Below are positions 10,856 to 22,284 of a stretch of DNA of 64,000 nt, one piece after another. The stretch is from assembly GCA_023014485.1 (NCBI GenBank), contig JAJOZX010005794.1:208891-272890 (forward strand). Reading direction: 5' to 3'. Source of the stretch: Bathynomus jamesi (Eukaryota; Arthropoda; Malacostraca; Isopoda; Cirolanidae). Position 1 is the first letter of the stretch. Each line of letters starts with the position of its first letter. Below the pieces are notes generated by a model that saw only the letters and a program-made list of their open reading frames with translations, was not told where the DNA came from and searched no databases. A program made the translations under genes and the position numbers.

Positions 10856-12058
10856 CAGGGTGTACATAAAGTCAGGATCTATTTTTGTGAAATAATTATT
10901 TTTTTCTATTTTTCTTTTCAGAAGCCCTTAGAATGAATACAGAAGTGTGTGTGGCAATAGTAATTTGGCGAATCGAGGGAAAGAAATACAATGACATCAG
11001 AGAGAAGTTTAGAAGGAGATTTCATAAGCCGGGGCCAATAGACAAGACAATACGAAAATTGGTGAACAAATTTAAACGAACAGGATCTGTAAATGATGAA
11101 GCAAGATCAGGACGACCGTGTATGTCAGATCTTACCATGAATGCAGTATGCGGAATTATCACTGAGGAGCCACGTACGTCCATTCGTGCTGCATCAGCCT
11201 CCCAACGTCATCTGTGCACAAAATTCTGAAAGTTAATTTGCAGAAGAAAAGCTATCATTTGCAGGTTTTACATGATTTACATGAGGAAGATTTCCCTCGA
11301 CGAAGTGCTGTGTGTGCTGATCTCATAGAACAAATCTGGAGTGATAATTTAATGGACAACATTCTCTTTAGTGATGAAGCCACTTTCCATACGTGTGGAA
11401 AAGTAAATCGACATAACTGTCGAATTTGGGCAGATGAAAGACTGAATGATTTCGTCCAAAATTGGGAAAGAGACTCACCTAAAGTTAATGTCTGGATGGG
11501 TTTAACAAAATCTAAGGTTTATGGTCCTTTTTTCTTTGCTGAAGCTACAGTTACGGGGCTTATTTATCTAGACATGTTGCAGCAATTCCTTGAACCTCAG
11601 CTGATTGGGGATAGGATTGTTAGTACCATCGTCTATCAACATGATGGTGCTCCTTGTCACTATGCCAAAATTGCTCAGGATTATCTAAATGGACGTTTTC
11701 CAAATCGCTGGATCGGACACGGAAGCAACAGACCTTGGCCAGCGAGATCACCAGATTTAACCCCTTTAGATTTCTTTGCATGGGGCTTTATCAAATCGCA
11801 CGTCTATCAGACGAAGATTAAGAGTCTTGAAAACTTATGTATATGAACTGCTGCAGATAACATAACCCCGCAAATGTTCCAGAATGTGTTTAGAAATGCT
11901 GCGGAACGATTTGAGCTGTGCAGGGATACTGATGGGCGTCACGTCAAATCCTACTCTTAATTATTTAATAAATGTTACCACTTTATCATTTTATGATTGA
12001 ATTCCATATAATTTCCGAGTGCTTCACAAAAATAGATCCTGACTTTATGTACACCCTG
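10856..12058 (+). mobile_element. Mariner-like DD41D element, complete
   Basis: The element is flanked by TA (10854-10855 and 12059-12060). Terminal inverted repeats of about 38 bp are nearly perfect: CAGGGTGTACATAAAGTCAG at each end, followed by gatctatttttgtgaa. Length is 1,203 bp. It lies directly against the left end of a Tc1 element, so the right TA is shared with that border. Confidence 0.9.
10933..11957 (+). pseudogene. Mariner-type transposase (DD41D)
   Basis: Frame 10933-11229 encodes the DNA-binding part (two helix-turn-helix units; FRRRFHKPGPIDKTIRKLVN and GSVNDEARSGRP). Frame 11214-11846 encodes the catalytic domain with aspartates in LFSDEATFHT, YQHDGAPCHYAK and ARSPDLTPLDFFAWG, 41 residues apart for the last pair. 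One frameshift near 11215-11230 separates the halves, and a stop after NLCI at 11846 removes the last 40 or so residues, which continue in another frame to about 11957. It was recently active judging from the clean termini, but the gene is broken. Confidence 0.85.
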
Positions 12059-12549
12059 TACACTACACTACTGGTACCAGTCAAAAGTTTAAGTACACCT
12101 ACTAATTTCCAATGTTTTGCTGCTTAGCTCATGACAAACTTCAAATGTAAACTTAACAGGTACTAGAGATGAATTTGCTTACCTGGCTTTCATATTGTAT
12201 GCTTCAGTGCATCTGCCCTATGCAGTGTGTTATAACACAGAAGCTGCTTCAAAATAGCCTTCAAAATGTGTTAATTGATGTCTAGGATGCAACCTAAAAT
12301 TACTGCCATTAGCTCTGCACAAAGGTCCAAAAACAGTTTAAAAGTCTTTACTGGGGTAGTGTGTTTCTTCAGGTGTATGTTAATACATGTGTTCAGTTAT
12401 TAACATGCGCTGCAGGTCTTTACATATAAAATACTTGCAAAGGAGCTAACTGTGTAGTTTAAGGTGTATTTGTGTGTTTAAAAAAGCAAAAAATGGGTGG
12501 ACAAAGCTCAGTTAACAACAGAAAAAAGACAGTCAATTGTAACTGAGAA

Positions 12550-13459
12550 ATGAGGGCCAATCACTGAGGCAAATTGCAAAAAAATTAAAAGTTTCTGTGA
12601 ATGCAGTTGCTTGTGCCATTAAACAGTACGAAGAAACTGGTCAAAATAAGGACAGAAAAAGGTCAGGGTGACCAAGAACCACAACACTCAGAGGACAAGT
12701 ATATCCGAGTCACCAGTCTGCGCAAGAGACGCCTCACAGCACCTCAAATCAAAGCCCAGCTGAACAACTCCAGAAGTACAACAGTTTCAATATTAACTGT
12801 TCAGAGAAGACAGAGGCAGGATTAAAAGGACAAACTGCAGCAAAGAAACCAATGCTGAGACTCCAGAACAAAAAGAAAAGGCTAGCCTGGGCTAAAAAAC
12901 ACCAAAAATGGACTGTTGAGCAGTGGAAATTTGTCCTTTGGACTGATGAATCAAAGTTTGAAGTTTTTAGATCCAAATGCAGAGTATTTGTGCGGTGCAG
13001 AGCGGGTGAAAGAATGACACAGCAGTGTGTTGTGCCAACAGTGAAGCACAGCGGAGAAAGTGTGATGGTCTGGGGATGTTTTGCGGGGGAGCAAGTTGGA
13101 GATCTCCACAAAGTCACTGGAATACTGAACCAATGTGGCTATCACAGCCAGGGCTGTGGAGTCGGTAGACCAAGCCTCCGACTCCGACTCCTAGAATTTT
13201 AGAAGGGCCGACTCCGACTCCTGCCTCTAAATAATAATATAAAATATACTTTGATTATATTAACCCAGAATGGCATTTCATCACTACCAAGTGAATCATC
13301 AGGCTACTTTTTAAGCTCAATTTCTCTAAATTTAAGTCTTAATGGTTGTAGCTATGCCATTATGGCATTTTTATTTAAGGAAAAAAAATTATTAAACCAA
13401 AAACATTACTTACAGTCTACATTAACGAAAGTAAAAATCTACTATTGTATAACTTGATA

Positions 13460-13495
<36 letters not shown>

Positions 13496-13921
13496 ATTTA
13501 TTTGCTAAGATCAAAGTGAAAACTTAAATAGCTGCATGACAAAAAAAAATAATAATAAAATTCCATTACACAAATAAATATAGCTAATCAAAACATGTTG
13601 GTACATGTTTACAACCAAAACGCATTGAGCAATTGTAAATTAAAAGCTATTAAGGTTTTAATAAGTATACAAAGCCTAATATATGATACTCAAAAATCAA
13701 AACCATTTTATAAGGGGCTTTTGAAAATAAAAATTTAGAATTAGCTTACACAGAATGTATTCAAATATAAATTTCTGAAAAGAAAATCAACAGTAATTAG
13801 TGATATGCAGGAAAAGCTCCTAGAAAGATCATGATGTAGGGGAATCATCATAAAATAACTATAATGCAAGATAGGAGGTTAAAGCTTAAGGAGCTTAACC
13901 TGAACCAATATAAAGTACATC

Positions 13922-13966
<45 letters not shown>

Positions 13967-14423
13967 GGAGTCGGTCCATTTTTACCGACTCCGACTCTAG
14001 CAATGAATTTACTTCCGACTCCGACTCCACAGCCCTGATCACAGCATTCTACAGCGCCATGCCATCCCATCTGGACTGCAACTAGTTGGCCAACAGTTCA
14101 TAATGCAAGACAATGATCCTAAACACTTCCAAGCTGTGTCAAAATTACCTGAAGCAGAAAGAATGGCAATGTCAGCTCAGTCATGGAATGGCCAGCACAG
14201 TCCCTGAATCTGAACACCATCAAGCTAGTGTGGGATGAACTGGATTGACGAATGAAAGCCAAGCAACCATCCAGTACTCAGAAGCTCTGGGAACTCTTAC
14301 GGTACAAGAGTGCTGGCAGTAGCTTTCACCAGACTATCTTCTTTCTCTTGTTGAGCTCATGCCTCAAATTTGTTCTGCTGTAATTGCTGCTAGAGGAGGC
14401 TATTTTGATGAATCTAAAATTTA
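12550..14423 (+). pseudogene. Tc1 transposase, interrupted
   Basis: Pieces include 12601-12825 (helix-turn-helix and linker, VTSLRKRRLTAPQIKAQLN) and 12852-13140, which has LAWAKKHQKWTVEQWKFVLW, the first catalytic TDESKFEVF, and SVMVWGCF. The MITE then intervenes. The rest (QDNDPKH-equivalent MILNTSK, C-terminal LLSLVELMPQICSAVIAARG) follows from 14046 to about 14423 with frameshifts and stops. The MITE insertion duplicates atcacagc. It is a dead copy. Confidence 0.85.
13149..14037. mobile_element. hAT MITE rich in CCGACTC repeats
   Basis: Termini are CAGGGCTGTGGAGTCGG at 13149 and its complement CCGACTCCACAGCCCTG ending at 14037. A perfect 8-bp duplication, atcacagc, lies at 13141-13148 and 14038-14045. 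Subterminal regions carry several CCGACTCCGACTC units. A (TA)n tract lies at 13461-13491 and a poly(A) run of about 40 at 13925-13964. There is no coding gene. Confidence 0.9.
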
Positions 14424-14576
14424 GACTGTTTTGGGGAAATTGTTCTGATTTGTTGTTATTTAAATTCCCATGTTTGTACTTATGAATTTGTCATAACTTA
14501 ATAAATAAAAAACTTTGAACAAAATTTGAAATTTAGGAATATTTCAGGGTGTACTTAAACTTTTGACTGGTAGTGT

Positions 14577-15116
14577 ATACCCTATGGGTGGGTTAATTGT
14601 TGACCACAACTAAATTCAAATATAAAAGGATTACAAAAGATTAGACAAGATTAATAATAGGGCTGGAACTGGACCAGATTACCAGAGCTTAATCCACCAG
14701 ATTGGCCATTCCAGACTGGATCCAGATCTGGACCAGATTTTTTACCAATTCTGGCAATCCACTATTATTATTTGGCTAGTGAATCCTGCAGCATTAACAA
14801 TAATCTGAAACACTAATCTCACTTGTGGACAGCAAATATGAATGACAATGAGTGGGAAGCAATCAAATCAACTTAACATAAAGAAGACTTTCCTGGGAAT
14901 TTTCCCCAAAAATTAAGGTTGCAGCACCTCCATCATATTGTAGAAGTTCCCCTCTGCAGATATTGCATCCTACTTTTTTAGCACTAATTACAAGAAAAAA
15001 GTTCCATACTGAGCCAACTCTCAATATGTTGATGATTTATCTATTATCTAAATTATCTATATTATGTTTCTACCTCCAACTTGAGCATCTATTTTTTTTT
15101 AATAGTCACATTTTAT
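14577..15116. other. Intron sequence with CCAGATCTGG-type repeats
   Basis: Around 14660-14760 there are reiterated words such as ctggaccagat, ccagattgg and ggatccagatctgg. This looks like the remains of a GC-poor repeat. Nothing else is recognised. Confidence 0.4.
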
Positions 15117-15124
15117 AACCTAAT

Positions 15125-15580
15125 TAGGGTTGCCAACCGTCCTTTTTTGAAGATTTTTGTCCTTGTCCTTTCTTGAGTTCGGAAAGGACGTCATTTGTCC
15201 TTTTCTGATAACAATCTTGTTCCAAACAACAGTTTTATAACAAAACTTTTGTTTAAAAAGAAATAATTATAAAGTCTTAAGTCGAGTAACATTTTATAAA
15301 TTCATTTCTTCACTTAAATGCTAATGTTCCATGTAGCGGAAAAGTATAAATTTAAAAATAAATATTGTTACCATAAATTTTGTCAATGCATGACTCAATG
15401 GGTCAATATCTGTATATCAATAAAAATATTTACTTTCAGAAAATATGCAATAAAAAGCATGCAGTATAAATTGTAATAAATTATAAATAAAATTTTACTT
15501 CTTTCCCTAACCTTGTAGACAGTATATTGGAATTGATGTTCTTGTCCTTTTTTTCAAACTTCATGGAGTTGGCAACCCAA
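15125..15580. mobile_element. hAT-like MITE
   Basis: The 456-bp element has imperfect inverted termini TAGGGTTGCCAAC at 15125 and GTTGGCAACCCAA ending at 15580. A perfect 8-bp duplication, aacctaat, lies at 15117-15124 and 15581-15588. TTGTCCTTTT words recur near both ends. Non-coding. Confidence 0.85.
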
Positions 15581-15808
15581 AACCTAATCCTCATACTCGC
15601 ATTAAAGTGTTTATTTTTTCAATTTTACTAAAAATCTACTAAAAGGTCCTGATGTTTTGCATAGACTTTTGGCCCTTAAGCAGTGTACACACTGTACACA
15701 CTATGCATTTGCACATGCAGTTAGTAGAGCTCATTTGAGCATCAGAAAATTTTATTCTTAACAAGAAATCAGTGATTTTAAACATTTTTGAGTGGGCAAA
15801 CTCAAAAG

Positions 15809-16714
15809 CAGGGCTGGATTAACTATTAGGCTAATAAAGCTGTAGCCTTAGGCCCTCATATTTTTTAGGCTCTTGAGTTTAAGCCTTAATTTTTATATCA
15901 TAAACCCTAAATCTTTGTCATAAGGTTGGTTAGCCCTTCCACTACAAGGGAAGGGTTAAATGTATGTTAATGATATCACAGTTTAAAGCCACAAGAAGGT
16001 GTTTTGGTTTGATATCACAGTTTAAAGCCACAAGAAGGTGTTTTGGTTTGATATCACAGTTTAAAGCCACAAGAAGGTGTTTTGGTTTGATATCACAGTT
16101 TAAAGCCACAAGGTGGTGTTTTGGTTTGATATCACAGTTTAAAGCCACAAGGTGGTGTTTTGGTTGATATCACAGTTTAAAGCCACAAGGTGGTGTTTTG
16201 GTTTGATATCACAGTTTAAAGCCACAAGGTGGTGTTTTGGTTTGATATCACAGTTTAAAGCCACAAGGTGGTGTTTTGGTTTGATATCACAGTTTAAAGC
16301 CACAAGGTGTTGTTTTGGTTTGATATCACAGTTTAAAGCCACAAGGTGTTGTTTTGGTTTAATATCACAGTTTAAAGCCACAAGAAGGTGTTTTGGTTTA
16401 ATATCACAGTTTAAAGCCACAAGAGGAGGCATTTTGTTTGATATCACATTTTAAAGCCACAAGAAGGGGTGTTTTGCTTGATATCACAGTTTAAAGCCAA
16501 GAAGGAAGAAATCATTCTCTAGTCTATTTGAATTGTATGCCATTTTTAATTTTTTTTAATGTACATAGCTTTGATTTTTGTTAGTTGTTAAATTTGGATA
16601 AATATAAATTTCTATTTGTTTGAAGATTTTATGAATTATATACAATATATAGTACATATATAGTCCCTTCCCTCTTATTAGCCTTAGGCCCCTCATAGCC
16701 TTAATCCAGCCCTG
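15809..16714. mobile_element. hAT MITE containing a minisatellite
   Basis: Termini CAGGGCTGGATTAA and TTAATCCAGCCCTG are perfect inverted repeats. Perfect duplications, ctcaaaag, lie at 15801-15808 and 16715-16722. About 60% of the element is the 39-bp tandem repeat at 15976-16497. Similar words (agccttaggcccctcat) sit just inside each end. Confidence 0.9.
15976..16497. repeat. 39-bp minisatellite, about 13 copies
   Basis: The unit is tttaaagccacaaggtggtg followed by ttttggtttgatatcacag. It is variable at the ggtgg/gaagg/ggtgt position and once lacks a base. Because 39 is a multiple of three, several frames stay open on both strands with a 13-residue period. I do not regard those frames as genes. 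Confidence 0.9.
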
Positions 16715-16795
16715 CTCAAAAGGCAAAAGGCACATTTACTCAAAAGGTGGAGATTTATTTGAGAAGCAAATTATATAATTATAATTACACACCTC

Positions 16796-17110
16796 AGTAG
16801 TGTAGTGGTTAGCATCAGTGACTATGAATCCACCAGCCCTGGATTCAATTTCCAGTAACAGCAGGCAGCACTCAACAAACCCAGCTGTTCATCCTTCCAT
16901 ACAATAAAAATTGGTTGGTAAATAAATGGGTACCCTGGGTAGCTAGTGGTTAAGATGCTGGGTTGCTGAATGGGAGGTTATGAGATCAAGTCTGGTGAGA
17001 ACTTTGTAATTTCTGACCACCTGTCGTGGGTCATGGTTCAGATTTCACATTAAGCTGTAGGTCTATGGTGGAGCAACAAACCCAGAATGAACAATTCAGG
17101 CAGTAGCAAA
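16796..17110 (+). repeat. tRNA-derived SINE(s)
   Basis: Two tRNA-like heads are seen. The first has an A box TAGTGTAGTGGTTAGCATC near 16798 and a B-box-like ggattcaatttcc near 16843. The second has TAGCTAGTGGTTAAGATGC near 16938 and ggttatgagatcaagtct near 16976. A body containing cacattaagctgtaggtct follows near 17047. That word is shared with the 5S-derived SINE at 17500. Confidence 0.65.
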
Positions 17111-17499
17111 ACCAAGGTTATTATATAATTGTTATTATATAATTGTAATTATTTATATTCTCATTTAAATATATTGTATGCATATTTAAGTCTTCCTATA
17201 AATAGTAGTGTGTCTTCTCATCTCTTGTCTTGTCTTGTATACAATTAGCATAACTGCATAACCTTGGTATAATTACATTGCATCAGCATAAATGAGTGCA
17301 GTTTGGTTAAATCTAGCAACATGCTAAAGTTAGAACTTGTTTGTGTGCAATAGCATATCTAGGCAGCCTCCGCCTCTCCTGGAAATGTTCATTCTTGGAA
17401 ACACTGAATTTTTCCAGCTATAATTATTTAAAATTTACTAAAAGGGCTCAGCTTTTGGAGGTCTTATGTCTGGGGGCTTACTTTCATTGGTTCCTAGGG

Positions 17500-17690
17500 C
17501 TATGTTGTAGCCAATGTTGTATGGTAACACCACTTCCCACTGACCAGTGAAGTTAAGAGAGACTGGGTCTGGATAGTAGTTGGATGGGAGACCATCGTCC
17601 ATGTCCAGATTATGTAGCAACCCGTGGTTCGGATCCCACATAAAGCTGTAGGTCCCCTCCGTCATATGACCTTAGATGTTGTGAAGGAGG
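17500..17690 (+). repeat. 5S rRNA-derived SINE
   Basis: The sequence gaagttaagagagactgggt followed by ctggatagtagttggatggg and agacc matches the internal promoter part of animal 5S rRNA. A leading gccaatgttgtatggtaaca resembles the 5S 5' end. A non-5S body (cacataaagctgtaggtccc) and a tail follow, as in SINE3-type elements. It is not a functional 5S gene: the middle is divergent and it is fused to a body. Confidence 0.7.
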
Positions 17691-17950
17691 TTAAACAACC
17701 CCAATCATTATTATTACCACTGGTTCCTACATCCCTTTAAAATATAGGTAAAATTCTCACATTGAGAATGTTCCTAAGAACAAGTATTAATCCTTTCAAA
17801 GTCATGATCTACTCATTTGCTGGGAAAATACTGGACATTTACTTTTCTAACATGACAAAAGTAGACATAACTAAAGAATTAAAAATATACTTCTTCCAAG
17901 TTAGTTTTAACTCTTCAAATTATTATTATTATTAAGATGAAACTTCTTAC

Positions 17951-18036
17951 TTTGCAAGTCTACATTGCATCATATTTTCAATATTCTCGAGCCTTTCATT
18001 TGTTACATGCTCATTCATAATTCTGTATAGTTCAGT
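17951..18036 (-). CDS. HEMK1: HEMK1 exon 2
   Basis: This 86-bp exon is bounded by a pyrimidine-rich acceptor (ttttttcag) at 18037 and a GTAAGA donor at 17950. It enters in phase 0 and encodes 28 codons plus two bases (TELYRIMNEHVTNERLENIE and on to CRLA), joining exon 3 as LAK-MPLQY. This is the linker that precedes the R-x-PLQYILG block in HemK proteins. It is too short to show up as an open frame. Confidence comes from both splice sites and phase matching. Confidence 0.85.
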
Positions 18037-18318
18037 CTGAAAAAATAAATAAATAAATAAAATATGGAGGTAATAGTAAAACTATAAAAATACTTTAACT
18101 TACTGAAAATTACAGGTCCTATGTAACAACTTTAGAGCATTTAGAACATAAATGAACTTGAGTAGACAGCCTTATAGCCTACAGAGAGTAATGTTCAGAG
18201 GATAAGTATTTTCAGGATTTTAAATCTATTTCTTGATAAACCTACTTAAAAAATAGTTATCAAACAATGTGTTGAAGTAAAAGTCTCCTTAGCCAACTAA
18301 AAATAATGACATTCTTAC

Positions 18319-18786
18319 TCTGGTAATTCCAAGAGCGTGTGCCACGATATACTCAGCATGTAATATGGCTTCATCTATTTCTTCCTTTCTTAATCGTTCC
18401 TTGCAGGAAGCCAATATTTCACTTACAGATGATGATGCAGTAGTTACTGAAGTTCCAAATCCTTGAGCTTCTAATAAATCAACAGAATTTGTGTGTACAT
18501 TTCTTTTACCCGACAAGTCCAGCAATTTTGAGATATTTTGCAAGATTGTACTATGCCTTAGCTGTTTTGCACCAACATTACTGTCTGAACTCCTTTCAGT
18601 GCAGTTGGAACTCCATGAAAACATACAGGAACAGGAGTAATACCTCATTTCACTTTTAGCAAGTATATTTGGCTGACTGTTTGGAAACAAACTGAGGAAG
18701 TCTGAGTTTCGCCTATGAATTCTTGTTTGAGAAATCATGAAATTCTTGCAAGAAAATAATTCTGATAGAAAAATTTTATTCCTCAT
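18319..18786 (-). CDS. HEMK1: HEMK1 exon 1 (glutamine N5-methyltransferase)
   Basis: This exon encodes 156 residues from Met at 18786. HemK/PrmC enzymes methylate the GGQ glutamine of release factors, and animal HEMK1 acts in mitochondria. The first ~60 residues are basic and serine-rich without acidic runs, fitting a mitochondrial presequence. The later part (SVSEILASCKERLRKEEIDE, then AEYIVAHALGITR) is the HemK N-terminal helical domain. The exon ends AGA|GTAAGA at 18318 in phase 0. Exon 2 is 282 bp further on at 18036-17951, and exon 3 carries the methyltransferase motif. No frameshift is seen. The promoter should lie around 18790-19070, where I see no clear element. Family wording and splice phases all agree. 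Confidence 0.9.
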
Positions 18787-19951
18787 TTTAATAGGCTCCT
18801 ACCCGTGTTCTGTGTATGGTACAGTAGTATTAGAATTTTTATATTAAAAAGCTAAAACTAAAAATATTTTAGACTTTTTACTTTCTATAAACCTGAGAGA
18901 CTTCCTCTGAAAAAAGTATAATTATAAACTCAGAACCTAAAACTAATCTACAAACTAACACAAAAGATCAGTATTGGGAGTAGCTAGATCCCAAATTTAA
19001 CCTTTTCACTGCTGTACAAGTACATGCAACCTGAGCCCTGTGTACTAAGCATTAGGCCTATAAGACACAACTGGGTCATTCCATGTCAGTTCAACAGTGA
19101 AAAAAAACGTGACCATCACCAATTTTTTTTAAAAATTGGCACACTTATAGATATCTGAGAAAAACAGAATGACACTTGTTTCAACACTCTAGGTCATATG
19201 GCCCTTCGAATTTTGTAAAAAAAAAAGGTCAATTTCCAAGGTCATACCCTATTTCAACATGAAATATCTCGGCTCCTATTGCACTTACAAAGACCATTTA
19301 AACACTATTTTAAAGCTTTTAAGCAGATCTACAACTTTGTTTCTATTCATATTTTACCTCAGTGGTAAAAAAAATTTCTTATTTTTGACCTTTGACCTTG
19401 TGTAGGTCATTTGATGTCACAACCGATTTTTTTTTCCCCTTTTACCCAATTTTGGGTACACATGTCTACCCACTAGCATAGCTAGAGGGGGGCAGAGGGG
19501 GCGGTCCGCCCCGGGCGGCACTTTTGGTCTACTGCAATGAAAAAGAAAAGGTGTTTTTTTTGTCGGGACAGTAGAAGGATACAAGACACCAGACACAATT
19601 TTATTTTTCCACGAAAACATTGCTTACTTCGTTAATTTCCGACAATGGTAAGGATTGTGTTCCCTTGAAGATGGCCTTATTGACCATCATACCTATTTAA
19701 GCGCTTAGTTGTGCTTAATTAATAATAACATTGGTATAAATGCATTTATTTCATTAAAAAGGGAAATAACCCATAAAGTTCTGTAAATACGTTATAATCT
19801 ATAAATATACGTTTAATATTTATAAATAATCAATATCAAAACTAATATGCTGGTATTAGTTGTAAAATGATAATGGTAATCCCAGGATTCGGCCGAGAAG
19901 GAATTAGAGAAGAAATACTTCAGAAAGTTGAGGTAAAATGCTTCCTGATGG

Positions 19952-21298
19952 GTGGATCAGGAAGCGGCCAATCGTGAAGCGAATTGCTGCGAATTCTGTT
20001 ACCTTTTTTGGAATTGTGGAGCGTTTGTTCACGTTTTTTTCTTCATCAACCCATTGTTAGGATGTTCTAAAAACAGTCACTGGTCAAAGTGTCAAGCGCG
20101 TAATAGAAACTCGGTGGAGTGCAAGGGGAGAAGCTGTGAGTGTTGTAAAAAAACATTTCTCAAAAATCTTAAGTGCTTTAGAACAGTTAACTGGTGAAGA
20201 AGAAAATACAGCTACCAGGTCAGATGCTGGCATGCTGCTTGGTGCATTGTAATCGTTTTCCTTTCTGTGCTTTCTTGGCCTGTGGGGACCCGTCCTTCTA
20301 GAAATTAATGACACACAGGCTTACCTCCAAACCAAAGGATTGAACATACAACAATGTGATATAAAACTCAGGGCTTTAAAAGCATTTCTAGTTGAAAACA
20401 GGGACGAGCTAGTGAATAATGGAGTAACCTATGCCAAAGGAATTTGTGATGATCTGGGGATAGTTATGGAGCATCAGCATCGAAGTAGAAAGAAGAAACA
20501 AATGTTTGGTGAAGGATCACGAGATGCTGAATTGCCATACGAAACTGAGTTGGCGAGAGAAATATTTTCTTTGCTGGACAGAGTGATCCAAGAAATAACT
20601 GAGATTTCAACAGCTTCATGAACTTGCTGAAAATATGCCTTCCTTACCCCATCGAATCTTTTGGATGATAAATATGAGTGTCAACTAGATCACAATCACG
20701 ATGACATTGATAAGGAAGAGTTCCTCATTGAGAGAAAAAGACCAGCATTTTATTGCTGTTGCTGCTATGCAAGATGAAACAGAGACGTGGAAGGAAGGCC
20801 CCCTTGAACTTTTGCAGTTTATTCAAAAGTATAATCTTGGTAACTCGGTTCCAAATATTGTAATACTGCTGCGGATTTTTCTCACAATTGCTGTTAGTGT
20901 TCCTAGCTGTGAGAGGAGTTTTTCTAAACTAAAACTGATAAAGAATTACCTAAGACAGTGATGGCGAACCTATGACACGTGTATCAGCAGTGACACGCGA
21001 TGGATGTTGAAAATGTTTGGTATTCTGATGAAAAACTGCAATAAATCATCTATGCCCTAGTACTTTCGATTAATAAGTCAGCTATCTATGATTTTGTAGT
21101 TAAATTTAAAATGCATGTATGCAAGTGACACACTTGGATAAAAAGGTTCGCCATCACTGACCTAAGATCTACTATGAGCACCTTGCGGTTGAGAAATCTT
21201 GCCATACTGTCTATAGAACAACAATTGACAGACGAAATAGACTTCGACAATGTCATCGAAGATTTTGCTAACAGAAAAGCAAGAAAAATAACTGTGTA
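19952..21298 (+). pseudogene. hAT transposase, C-terminal dimerisation part
   Basis: The best part is 20701-20955, ending in the hAT dimerisation signature SVPSCERSFSKLKLIKNYLR. After the MITE the frame resumes at 21168 with LRSTMSTLRLRNLAILSIEQ and ends FANRKARKITV at 21298. Earlier fragments include 20340-20621 (VTYAKGICDDLGI, a zinc-finger-hAT type block). Numerous frameshifts are present. It is an inactive copy. Confidence 0.8.
20956..21159. mobile_element. hAT MITE inside hAT transposase
   Basis: The 204-bp element has perfect termini CAGTGATGGCGAACC and GGTTCGCCATCACTG. A perfect duplication, acctaaga, lies at 20948-20955 and 21160-21167. It splits the dimerisation domain of the surrounding hAT transposase. 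Non-coding. Confidence 0.95.
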
Positions 21299-22284
21299 GA
21301 ATGTTGAAGTTAATTTTTTCACTTCAGAAGTAAACATGTTGTCCTAATATTTTTCACAGGTTTTTTTCTATACGTCGTTTTCACTTTTTGTTTAAGTATG
21401 TTTGTTATGTGTATTGTGTATTGTGTTTCAGGGGGGTGGCAAACTCAAGGACCACCCCGGGTGGCACAAACTCTAGCTACACCAGTGTTTACCTTAACCT
21501 AAAACAAGATTTTTAGTGTTAAGTTAGTATAGACGCTACAGCCATTTCAGTGGACCATACCCACCTCCATTTTGACCAAGTACCTTTTTCCATCTGGCCC
21601 TATTATAACATTTTTTTTTTTTTTGTACATTTCAGAGAATTATATAATATAGGTAATTTAAATTACATAATTAATTAATTTATATGGACATTCAAAAGTG
21701 TGAAGAACTTCGAACATGCTCTCCTGTTTAAAGGTAAAGCTATGTACGTATATAAGTACCTTATACTAGGCTATAGGTACTACCCTATAGAATAAGTTCA
21801 GTTTTAAGAGTTAGATGAGTTTCAATAGAATTACTTTGTGAATTTATTCATTGTGTACAACAGTATGTACCCATGTGAAAATAAGCTTATTTAAACCTTG
21901 GAGTAAGGATTTTTTTGGCAGCTGTATTTATTCCAATCTGTAAATCAAACCACATTTTTTCTTGTTGTAGACCTCTGAAACAAGATCAGTAGGTCCCAAA
22001 TTTTATTTGTGCCATCTAAGCAAAAATAGCTTTTAACAGGGTTGGATACGATGAATAATTATAATTGTATTTTTAATTAATTGATCCTAATTTCCATTAA
22101 TTGTAATTGATTCAAAATAAAATAAAGGTAATTGTAATTGATTTTTGAGCTATAACTGATGTAACTGGTCAATTAATGTCAATTGTTAAAAATTACACCC
22201 CTAGATCTGGCAGTCATACATCATCCAATGAAAATAAACCTTTGATAGTTTATTTAGTTATACTTAGATATATATTTTTGGTTA

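Larger units (their letters stand above)
12061..14576 (+). mobile_element. Tc1-like transposon carrying a hAT MITE
   Basis: The right end, read inward, is the Tc1-type terminus CACTACCAGTCAAAAGTTTA, beside TA. The left end at 12061 has the same ACCAGTCAAAAGTTTAAGTA word with a small insertion before it. The internal gene is a Tc1 transposase split by the hAT MITE at 13149-14037. Without the MITE the element is about 1.6 kb, normal for Tc1. Confidence 0.85.
19471..21487 (+). mobile_element. hAT transposon, degenerate
   Basis: Inverted termini are CACTAGCATAGCTAGAG at 19471 and, read inward from 21487, CACTGGTGTAGCTAGAG. Flanks gtctaccc and gtttacct differ at two of eight positions, a decayed duplication if the boundary is shifted by one. 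GC-rich subterminal words (ccgccccgggcggcac; ccaccccgggtggcac) lie inside each end. The internal gene is a hAT transposase relic interrupted by the MITE at 20956-21159. Confidence 0.75.

Noticed and set aside
15942..16454. Open frames with 13-residue repeats on both strands
   Set aside because: They are generated by the 39-bp tandem repeat; no start, splice or domain evidence.
15976..16497. CRISPR-like array
   Set aside because: Repeats are directly adjacent without unique spacers, and the DNA is animal.
17500..17620. Functional 5S rRNA gene
   Set aside because: Only the internal-promoter region is well kept and it is fused to a SINE-like body.
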